DNA of 5,836 bases from MGR-bin208 sp043780275 (GTDB lineage: Bacteria; Bacteroidota; Bacteroidia; Chitinophagales; Chitinophagaceae): contig JAYWCV010000194.1 in assembly GCA_043780275.1 (NCBI GenBank), positions 1 to 5,836 of the forward strand. The letters run 5' to 3'. Below the pieces are notes generated by a model. The model was not told the origin of the DNA, made no database searches, and worked only from the letters and a program-made list of their open reading frames with translations. This document shows positions 1 through 5,458 of the stretch, one piece after another (the first letter of the stretch is position 1; every line of letters begins with the position of its first letter). The position numbers and the translations under genes are program-made.

Positions 1-147
1 CTTGTTTTGCTGAAAGACTATGAAGGATACAGCTACCAGGAAATTGGAGAAATAACAGCGCTGAACGAAAGCCAGGTGAAAGTGTACCTGCACAGGGCAA
101 GGTTGCAACTGAGAAATTATTTAGTGAAACCTGAAAATGTTATTTAA
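1..147 (+). CDS. ECF-type RNA polymerase sigma factor, C-terminal fragment (5' end outside the window)
   Basis: Reading frame 1 is open from the window edge to TAA at 145-147 and gives the last 48 residues of a protein. It reads as sigma-70 region 4: a hydrophobic LVLLKDYEGYSY lead, the helix-turn-helix segment QEIGEITALNESQVKVYL, then the basic HRARLQLRNYL recognition tail. In this family region 4 binds the -35 element of target promoters, and ECF sigmas are usually held inactive by an anti-sigma factor encoded next door. The next gene starts 11 bases downstream and encodes a membrane protein fitting that partner role. Region 2 lies outside the window, so the ECF subclass and the start cannot be determined. 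The sigma assignment is strong; which genes it controls is unknown, though autoregulation of this operon would be typical. Confidence 0.88.
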   Translation, partial: LVLLKDYEGYSYQEIGEITALNESQVKVYLHRARLQLRNYLVKPENVI

Positions 148-158
148 AAAAATAAAAA

Positions 159-1241
159 ATGAACTTAACCAGAAATAATTACGAAGAATATTTTTTGCTT
201 TATACAGATCATGAACTTTCTGATATGGACAGAAAGCTTGTGGAAGATTTTGTGCAGGACAATCCTGATTTAAACCCAGAACTGGATTTATTTATTGCAT
301 CCAAATTTTCGGTTGATGGAGAAGTAGTTTTTAAAAACATGGAATCTCTTTTCAGAAAATCATCATCAATTATCAACGAATCAAACTATGAATTGTATCA
401 ACTTCACTTTATTGACAACGAACTTCCGGGAAATTTAAGGAAAGAGATTTTACATTTTAATACCCTTAACCCAGAAGCACAATTACACCTTGATCTGTTA
501 TTTAAAACAAAACTGGAGGCCGATTTACAAATTGTTCACCCCGATAAAAAATCTTTGTTATCTCAAAATATAGATCGCAGAAGAGTAATTCCGCTTTTTC
601 CTTATTGGCTACGGATATCTGCTGCTGCTGCGATTCTTCTTGCTATTAGTCTGCTTACTTTCAATCCATTCAAAACAAATCAATCCACAACTGGTTTCGT
701 TTCGAAAACCGGGCCCGAAAAATCAATGTCAACACAGCATAAAAATGAGTTGGCTGAAATAAAAAAATCAGATCCGGAAAAACATTTAATGACCAATCAT
801 TCAACGGAATTGGTAAAAACGGTAATTACTGCCCGCCCGGTTTTGCCAGCAAAAACTGAAACAGCCAATCCTTTCAAAAACACAGCTTTAATTAATGACA
901 AAAACCAAATTGTCACTATTGAAGACCTGAACCCGGTGAGACAATTAAATCAAACAGCTAACCAGGAGTTCAATAAAGTTGTGGTAATTTCTGCAAATAA
1001 CCCATCTCAACAAATCATTAACAATACTGTTGTAACAACCAGTCAGGAAGAAACGTATCATACCCAAAGCACGGCAATAAATGAGTTCCTTATCAATGCA
1101 TCAACCGATGATAATTCGAACAAATCGTTGCGGGGTATTTTCAGAAAAGCCACCCGGTATTTTGAGAGGACAACAAACATCAATACAACCGATGGCGAAG
1201 ACAGATTGTTGATAGCCGGTTTAGCCATCAACTTAAAATAA
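159..1241 (+). CDS. Probable anti-sigma-like single-pass membrane protein with duplicated cytoplasmic domain
   Basis: This 360-residue protein follows the sigma gene after 11 bases, with an A-only leader and no Shine-Dalgarno, as is common in Bacteroidota. Three parts are visible. Residues 1-145 are soluble and contain two copies of one module (about 7-64 and 76-133). After R140-R142, which by the positive-inside rule places the N-terminus in the cytoplasm, a hydrophobic stretch at about 149-168 forms one membrane helix. Residues 169-310 are a low-complexity T/N/K/Q-rich linker, presumably periplasmic. The last 38 residues (323-360) are compact again, with a basic, aromatic GIFRKATRYFERTT segment followed by EDRLLIAGLAINLK. 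The inferred role is to hold the upstream sigma factor at the membrane and release it on an envelope signal. I see no HxxxCxxC zinc motif, so it is not a classic ZAS anti-sigma factor. The role rests on position and topology, not on a recognised catalytic or binding motif. Confidence 0.72.
   Translation: MNLTRNNYEEYFLLYTDHELSDMDRKLVEDFVQDNPDLNPELDLFIASKFSVDGEVVFKNMESLFRKSSSIINESNYELYQLHFIDNELPGNLRKEILHFNTLNPEAQLHLDLLFKTKLEADLQIVHPDKKSLLSQNIDRRRVIPLFPYWLRISAAAAILLAISLLTFNPFKTNQSTTGFVSKTGPEKSMSTQHKNELAEIKKSDPEKHLMTNHSTELVKTVITARPVLPAKTETANPFKNTALINDKNQIVTIEDLNPVRQLNQTANQEFNKVVVISANNPSQQIINNTVVTTSQEETYHTQSTAINEFLINASTDDNSNKSLRGIFRKATRYFERTTNINTTDGEDRLLIAGLAINLK
177..350 (+). repeat. Copy 1 of internal duplication in the anti-sigma-like protein (residues 7-64)
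   Basis: Aligns without gaps to residues 76-133 at a constant offset of 69. Shared positions include N7, Y8, E9, Y11, L13, D17, E19, L20, R25, K26, F31, N35, P36, L42, D43, L44, K49, D53, V57, S63 and L64. The copies are diverged (about 21 identities over 58 residues), so this is an old protein-level duplication rather than a recent DNA repeat. Confidence 0.8.
384..557 (+). repeat. Copy 2 of internal duplication in the anti-sigma-like protein (residues 76-133)
   Basis: Second copy of the module, with the matching NYE.Y.L...D.EL....RK start at residues 76-95, NP at 104-105 and LDL at 111-113. It lies directly before the arginine cluster and membrane helix. The D-x-E-L followed by RK resembles the short N-terminal motif seen in many anti-sigma-like Bacteroidota proteins, which is a recollection of the family and not something shown here. 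Confidence 0.8.
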
Positions 1242-1268
1242 TTCAACTTAAATTTTAAAAAAAAGATC

Positions 1269-2183
1269 ATGAAAAAAACATGGACCCTTAGCCTGGCTCT
1301 ATTTATTGCCTTGTTTGGTTTTTCCCAAACAGATACAACCGGAAAAAAAATTGGAAAAGAAAAGGTTGATACGATCCGTATTGGCAATATTACCATCATA
1401 AACAAGGATGGTAAAGAAGAGGAGGACTCAACAACCAATAAAGAAAAAATCGATACGATCAAGGTTGGCGGAATCATCATCATCAATAAAAATGGAAAAG
1501 ATAATAATACATCCGTAAAAATAAGTTCCCGGAAAAAAGAGTATAAACCTTCCAATTTAAGAACCAACTGGTGGATAGTAGATCTTGGATTTGCCAATTA
1601 CAACGACCAAACAAATTATGCTTCTGCTGCTGCCCAACAATTTGCTCCCGGAGACAATGAAGATTGGTTTAAATTAAAAACGGGAAAATCTGTCAATGTA
1701 AACCTATGGATTTTCATGCAACGTTTAAGCCTGATCAAACACGTTGTGAACTTAAAATATGGCCTTGGAGTGGAAATGAATAATTACCGCTATCAAACAG
1801 CAATCGTTTATCAAACCAATCCTACAAAAGTAGTGATGGATAATTCTACCAATTATACAAAGAACAAATTAGCAGCTCACTATTTAACCGTTCCGATGAT
1901 GTTGAATTTTAATTTCAACCCGGAAAAGAAAAATGGATTCGGTTTCAGTGTAGGTGCCAGTGCCGGTTATCTGTATTCCAGTCGTCAAAAAACAATAACT
2001 TCCACAAATGGAAAAAATAAAGTGAATGATGATTTTGATTTAAGACCCTTTAAATTTTCCTATATCGGCGAATTACATTTAGGGCCTGTAAAATTATATG
2101 GTTCCCTGGCATCAAAATCCATGTTTGAAAAAGGGTTGGACCAAAAACCATACTCTATCGGAATCCGTTTCAGTAACTGGTAA
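1269..2183 (+). CDS. Exported outer-membrane beta-barrel protein with N-terminal DTI/IINK repeats
   Basis: This 304-residue protein starts 27 bases after the anti-sigma-like gene, so it is probably the last gene of the same operon. Residues 1-19 form a signal peptide (MKK, a hydrophobic core, then GFSQ with likely cleavage at about 19/20). Residues 30-77 hold two copies of a K-E-K-[VI]-D-T-I-x-x-G-x-I-x-I-I-N-K-x-G-K unit. From about residue 97 (RTNWWIVDLGF) to the end, alternating hydrophobic and polar strands, glycine- and tyrosine-rich turns and a final aromatic YSIGIRFSNW look like a small outer-membrane beta-barrel with a typical C-terminal aromatic residue. It most resembles the small OMP_b-brl-type porin-like proteins of Bacteroidota. 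Function is unknown. The operon suggests it is an output of the sigma factor or part of the signal input, with the repeats in the periplasm. Export and barrel are well supported; the signalling link is inferred. Confidence 0.78.
   Translation: MKKTWTLSLALFIALFGFSQTDTTGKKIGKEKVDTIRIGNITIINKDGKEEEDSTTNKEKIDTIKVGGIIIINKNGKDNNTSVKISSRKKEYKPSNLRTNWWIVDLGFANYNDQTNYASAAAQQFAPGDNEDWFKLKTGKSVNVNLWIFMQRLSLIKHVVNLKYGLGVEMNNYRYQTAIVYQTNPTKVVMDNSTNYTKNKLAAHYLTVPMMLNFNFNPEKKNGFGFSVGASAGYLYSSRQKTITSTNGKNKVNDDFDLRPFKFSYIGELHLGPVKLYGSLASKSMFEKGLDQKPYSIGIRFSNW
1356..1415 (+). repeat. DTI/IINK repeat copy 1 (residues 30-49 of the barrel protein)
   Basis: First of two near-adjacent units with a period of 28 residues (84 bases). 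Fourteen of 20 residues match copy 2 (K, E, K, D, T, I, G, I, I, I, N, K, G, K), and most of the remaining changes are conservative (V/I, R/K, I/V, D/N). The pattern of beta-branched residues flanked by N-K-x-G-K suggests a beta-hairpin unit. A variable acidic/threonine spacer (E50-N57) separates the copies. Confidence 0.85.
1440..1499 (+). repeat. DTI/IINK repeat copy 2 (residues 58-77 of the barrel protein)
   Basis: Second unit, reading K-E-K-I-D-T-I-K-V-G-G-I-I-I-I-N-K-N-G-K. It is followed by a polar stretch and then the first barrel strand. Codons differ from copy 1 at many third positions, so the duplication is not very recent and is probably retained by selection on the protein. Confidence 0.85.
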
Positions 2184-2266
2184 AACCGGATATATAACTA
2201 TTGCCATTATTGGGGTTTGGTAAGAACTTAGTTATTTATTAAATTGGGATTATTAAATAAATAATT

Positions 2267-2674
2267 ATGAATTATAAAATCGAAGACATTGAAGGAATTG
2301 GTTCAGCATATGGACAACGATTGGAATCAGTTGGCATAAAAGACACCGAAAGTTTGTTAGTGCATTGTGGAACAAAAGCAGGCAGGCAAAATATTGTTCA
2401 ACAAACAGATATCCCTGAATCATTGATCTTAACATGGGTTAATCATGCCGACCTGATGCGAATAAATGGGGTTGGTGGCCAGTTTGCCGAATTGCTGGAA
2501 GCAGCCGGCGTAGACTCAGTAAAAGAATTGGCAAAGCGTAATGCTGAAAACTTACATGCAAAAATGACTGAAGTAAATGATAACTTGGGCGTTAGTGGCA
2601 GAACAGCTTCGTTGGACCAGGTGTTGTATATGATCAACCAGGCAAAGACATTAGATCCAAAAATTTCATACTAA
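2267..2674 (+). CDS. Small helix-hairpin-helix protein, DUF4332 type
   Basis: A 135-residue cytoplasmic protein with no signal peptide or membrane segment. Two helix-hairpin-helix-like units are visible: IEDIEGIGSAYGQRLESVGI with a following T-E-S-L-L (residues 5-31), and LMRINGVGGQFAELLEAAGV followed by S-V-K-E-L (residues 63-88). The G-[IV]-G turns at 10-12 and 68-70 are the hairpin signature, and such folds usually contact DNA or RNA backbones. Length and order match stand-alone DUF4332 proteins, whose function is not established. It starts 83 bases after the barrel gene, with an A+T-only leader and no Shine-Dalgarno. It could be read through from that operon, since no terminator lies between, or have its own promoter. 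A strong hairpin follows 16 bases after the stop. Family call fairly sure; role unknown. Confidence 0.82.
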   Translation: MNYKIEDIEGIGSAYGQRLESVGIKDTESLLVHCGTKAGRQNIVQQTDIPESLILTWVNHADLMRINGVGGQFAELLEAAGVDSVKELAKRNAENLHAKMTEVNDNLGVSGRTASLDQVLYMINQAKTLDPKISY

Positions 2675-2690
2675 TAACTAATAAACCTTA

Positions 2691-2739
2691 TTGCAAATAA
2701 AAACCATCTCGTTTAAAACGAGATGGTTTTTATTTGCAA
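2691..2739 (+). terminator. Intrinsic terminator, near-perfect inverted repeat, bidirectional in form
   Basis: Two 24-base arms (2691-2714 and 2716-2739) are perfect reverse complements around a single central base. The stable core is ACCATCTCG pairing with CGAGATGGT around an A/T loop. It is preceded by an A-run and followed by TTTTT, so the U-tract exists on both strands. It begins 16 bases after the DUF4332 stop and separates that gene from the co-directional transpeptidase gene. Confidence 0.9.
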
Positions 2740-2802
2740 ACATTCCGTTAAAAGATAATTACACTGCATAATATAATATAGTGGCATTGCGTTTGTTTTA
2801 AA

Positions 2803-2807
2803 AAGGA
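2803..2807 (+). promoter_or_regulatory. Shine-Dalgarno-like AAGGA before the transpeptidase gene
   Basis: AAGGA lies six bases before the ATG at 2814. It is notable because the genes to the left use A-rich leaders without it, and it supports the chosen start. A promoter is expected between the terminator and here (2740-2802), but I found no clean TTG / TAnnTTTG pair of the Bacteroidota type. Confidence 0.6.
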
Positions 2808-2813
2808 AAATAC

Positions 2814-3359
2814 ATGACCTTGAAAACAACCTTATTAACCCTCTCCATATTTTTTCTCAGCATTTCGTTTAATACCAAAACAAATCATGAAGCTTTAAAT
2901 ATTTCAATAAGTCCTGTTGGAAATATTTATATGATCATTGACAAGTCAGATTATGAATTGCACGTGTTTGATGAAAAAGGTTGGTTTGCTACCTATCCCG
3001 TTGTTTTTGGAAACAAAGGCCTGGGAGATAAAAAAATGGAAGCTGATAGAAATACTCCCGAAGGAGAATTCCACATCAATGCTAAACGCATGCACAATAA
3101 GTGGCATAAGTTTATCAGTATTGATTATCCGAATGAAGAGAGTTGGAAAAAATTTAAGGAAAGAAAAAACCGTGGCGAGATTCCTTCATCGGCTCGCATT
3201 GGTGGAGGTATAGGCATACATGGAACATGGCCTCATGAAGATTATCAAATAGACCGATTTAATAACTGGACTCTTGGTTGCATCTCCTTAAAAAACGAAG
3301 ACATTGACCATCTTTATGCTTACTTGAAGATTGGCAGCAAATTAATTATCCGAAAATAG
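2814..3359 (+). CDS. Exported YkuD-type L,D-transpeptidase-like protein
   Basis: This 181-residue protein has an N-terminal hydrophobic export signal (residues about 4-19, no lipobox cysteine) and then one YkuD domain covering nearly all the rest (about 36-180). Family marks are the opening strands IYMIIDKSDYELHVF, D78-R-N-T-P-E-G84, and the active-site region: H136 in IGIHGT and the candidate nucleophile C156 in TLGCISL, 20 residues apart. YkuD enzymes use this cysteine to cleave a tetrapeptide donor and form 3-3 peptidoglycan cross-links or attach proteins; some members instead act as hydrolases. Cross-linking of periplasmic peptidoglycan is the default inference. No LysM or other binding domain is present. 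It is single-gene by context: a terminator precedes it and acs converges from the other side with only 28 bases between stops. Its specific substrate cannot be told. Confidence 0.85.
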   Translation: MTLKTTLLTLSIFFLSISFNTKTNHEALNISISPVGNIYMIIDKSDYELHVFDEKGWFATYPVVFGNKGLGDKKMEADRNTPEGEFHINAKRMHNKWHKFISIDYPNEESWKKFKERKNRGEIPSSARIGGGIGIHGTWPHEDYQIDRFNNWTLGCISLKNEDIDHLYAYLKIGSKLIIRK

Positions 3360-3387
3360 TTTTTCAAAAATTAGCAAATAGAACCTT

Positions 3388-5313
3388 TTATGTAAGCTTC
3401 CCATTTTTAATTTCTTCCACAATAGCCGGATCCAATAAAGTGGAAGTATCACCTAATTTTTCTGTTTCACCTTCTGCTATTTTACGCAGTATGCGTCGCA
3501 TAATTTTTCCACTTCTGGTTTTGGGGAGGCCTGAAACGAATTGAATTTTGTCGGGTTTGGCAATGGCACCGATGATTCTTGTCACCGTTAGCAATATATC
3601 TTTCCGGGTCATTTCATCATCTCCATGCTTTCCGTTATATATTACATAAGCATAGATGCCCTGTCCCTTTATATCATGCGTATAACCAACCACGGCACTT
3701 TCCACAACGCCTGCATGCATGTTAATTGCATTTTCCACTTCGGCAGTACCAATCCGATGACCACTAACATTTAATACATCATCCACTCTACCTGTTATTC
3801 TATAGTTCCCATTTTCATCTCTATAGCAACCATCACCGGTAAAATATAAATTTTTGTATGTATCAAAATAATTCATCCGGCAACGTTCATGATCGCCATA
3901 AGTTGTTCGCAACATGCCGGGCCATGGAAACCTGATGCAAAGGTTTCCACTTACATCATTCCCTTCCATCACTTCTCCTTTTTCATCTATTAATACCGGT
4001 TGAATGCCGGGCAAAGGAAGCGTAGCATATGTGGGCTTACCGGGAGTAATACCCGCCATATTGGAAATCAATATCCCCCCGGTTTCTGTCTGCCACCAGC
4101 TATCAATTATCGGGCATTTGTTATTGCCAATATGTTCATTGTACCAGTTCCAGGCTTCTTCATTGATCGGCTCACCTACTGTTCCCAATACTTTTAAAGA
4201 AGAAAGATCTTTTCCAATCAATGGATCCAATCCAAAACTCATTAATGAACGGAGAGCCGTAGGTGCTGTATATAAAATATTTACCTGATGTTTTTCTACT
4301 ATATCCCAGAACCGACCCGCATCGGGCCAGGTTGGAATTCCTTCAAACATCAACGAAGTGGCACCTGCACTCAAAGGGCCATAAACAATATAACTGTGTC
4401 CCGTAATCCAACCAATATCTGCTGTACAAAAATGCACATCCCCGGGATTGTACTGAAAAACATTGACAAAACTGTAAGTTGTATAAACCATGTATCCTGC
4501 ACAGGTATGAACAACCCCTTTGGGTTTCCCGGTTGACCCGGAAGTATATAAAATAAATAAGGGATCTTCTGCATCCATCTCTTCTGCAGGAAAACTTATT
4601 TCACCATTTTTTTCCAGTTGTTCCTCGGCATATTGCATTTCATCTTCCCACCAAACATCTCTTCCTTTTATCATAGATACCGGAATTCTTGTCCTGGTGA
4701 AAACAATTACTTTTTTTATTGATTTATTACCAATGAGTGCATCATCAATAACAGATTTCAATGGTATATCTTTTCCGCCCCGATAAGCTCCGTCGCAGGT
4801 AATAATAAATTCTGCATTAGCATCGTCCAGCCTGTCTGCAATACTTTGTGCAGAAAATCCACCAAAAACAACGGAGTGAATGGCTCCGATTCTTGCACAA
4901 CCCAGCATTGCATAAGCCAACTCAGGAACCATTCCCATATAAATACAAACACGGTCACCTTTTTTCACCCCATTATTTATAAGCATCTGCGCTACCTGGC
5001 AAACCCGTTTGTGCAACCGATTATATGTAACAATCCGGGTTCTTTCTTCCGGGTTATTAGGCTCCCAAATAATAGCCGGTTTTTCTCCCAGGGTTTCCAA
5101 ATGCCGGTCAATGCAATTTTCTGTGATATTCAATTTTGCATTTTTAAACCATTCGATTTTAGGCTCAGTAAAATTCCATTCAAGCACCTTATTCCATTTT
5201 TTCCGCCATTGAAAATGCTGAGCAACAGAAGACCAGAACTCTTCTGGCTGGTTGACACTTACCCGATGAGCAATTTCATATTCATCTTTATTTCTTATCT
5301 GATATGGATACAT
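3388..5313 (-). CDS. acs: Acetyl-CoA synthetase (AMP-forming acetate--CoA ligase)
   Basis: Activates acetate with ATP to acetyl-AMP and then to acetyl-CoA in the cytoplasm. The 641-residue length (from ATG at 5313) fits the family. In this numbering, visible motifs are the RGGK CoA-contact loop (178-181), the YTSGSTGKPKG phosphate loop (256-266), WWQTETGG (406-413) with the tryptophan that limits the acyl pocket to acetate-sized substrates, YFTGDG (490-495), the hinge/A8 region GRVDDVLNVSGHR (508-520), and PKTRSGKIMRR (597-607). Lys603 in that last motif is the catalytic lysine for adenylation and the residue known in other bacteria to be silenced by acetylation. All key residues are intact. 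The frame also opens at a TTG at 5340, but the ATG is preferred because AAAGGA lies six bases before it and the family start matches MYPYQI. No terminator hairpin is visible in the short gap to the convergent transpeptidase gene. Confidence 0.97.
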   Translation of the reverse strand: MYPYQIRNKDEYEIAHRVSVNQPEEFWSSVAQHFQWRKKWNKVLEWNFTEPKIEWFKNAKLNITENCIDRHLETLGEKPAIIWEPNNPEERTRIVTYNRLHKRVCQVAQMLINNGVKKGDRVCIYMGMVPELAYAMLGCARIGAIHSVVFGGFSAQSIADRLDDANAEFIITCDGAYRGGKDIPLKSVIDDALIGNKSIKKVIVFTRTRIPVSMIKGRDVWWEDEMQYAEEQLEKNGEISFPAEEMDAEDPLFILYTSGSTGKPKGVVHTCAGYMVYTTYSFVNVFQYNPGDVHFCTADIGWITGHSYIVYGPLSAGATSLMFEGIPTWPDAGRFWDIVEKHQVNILYTAPTALRSLMSFGLDPLIGKDLSSLKVLGTVGEPINEEAWNWYNEHIGNNKCPIIDSWWQTETGGILISNMAGITPGKPTYATLPLPGIQPVLIDEKGEVMEGNDVSGNLCIRFPWPGMLRTTYGDHERCRMNYFDTYKNLYFTGDGCYRDENGNYRITGRVDDVLNVSGHRIGTAEVENAINMHAGVVESAVVGYTHDIKGQGIYAYVIYNGKHGDDEMTRKDILLTVTRIIGAIAKPDKIQFVSGLPKTRSGKIMRRILRKIAEGETEKLGDTSTLLDPAIVEEIKNGKLT

Positions 5314-5458
5314 AGAAAGTCCTTTTTTACCTATACTCAAATTCTAAAACTGAAAAGTAAATATAGTTTCAAAACTTATTTTAAATAAAACAATATAATT
5401 TACATATTCAGAGAACCAAAGCCAGAACTATTTTTAACAGCAAATTTTTAATTCATAC
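5314..5458. promoter_or_regulatory. Divergent intergenic region between acs and the MFS transporter gene
   Basis: This 145-base, strongly A+T-rich stretch must hold the promoters of both divergent genes. Candidate -7 elements close to the Bacteroidota TAnnTTTG pattern are TATATTTA on the minus strand (5365-5358) for acs and TATTTTTA on the plus strand (5429-5436) for the transporter. Each misses the final G and neither has a well-spaced upstream TTG, so they are weak. No clear operator palindrome is seen. A shared control region would fit joint regulation, but that is inferred from layout only. Confidence 0.4.
5320..5325 (-). promoter_or_regulatory. Shine-Dalgarno-like AAAGGA that decides the acs start
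   Basis: On the minus strand AAAGGA is followed by CTTTCT and then the ATG at 5313, a six-base spacing equal to that of the transpeptidase gene. It lies inside the nine-codon extension that a TTG start at 5340 would add, which argues against that longer form. Confidence 0.65.

Noticed and set aside
1482..1494. A run of ATC/CAT triplets inside the barrel gene, considered as a slippage (phase-variation) tract
   Set aside because: It is only about four triplets encoding the I-I-I-I strand of repeat copy 2; a triplet repeat would not shift the frame and it is too short to be notably unstable.
1058..1597. A 179-codon open frame on the minus strand
   Set aside because: It spans the end of the anti-sigma-like gene, the intergenic gap and the start of the barrel gene. 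Its product is low-complexity F/L/I/S-rich, as expected from the complement of A-rich coding DNA, and both plus-strand genes are convincing.
2232..2264. A 9-base inverted repeat (TTATTTATT / AATAAATAA) just before the DUF4332 start
   Set aside because: It is made only of A and T with a 15-base spacer, would be very weak as a hairpin, and is expected by chance in such A+T-rich leaders.
2184..2266. Possible TTG / TAnnTTTG promoter before the DUF4332 gene
   Set aside because: TTG triplets are present, but no TAnnTTTG match occurs at a proper distance; the closest string is one base short. Not enough to list as a promoter.
3360..3387. Possible shared terminator between the convergent transpeptidase and acs genes
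   Set aside because: The 28 bases contain T- and A-runs but no inverted repeat able to form a stem.
4846..5388. A 180-codon open frame on the plus strand opposite acs
   Set aside because: It lies almost wholly antisense to the conserved 5' part of acs and shows no domain or credible composition. The other short plus-strand frames inside acs are shadows of the same kind.
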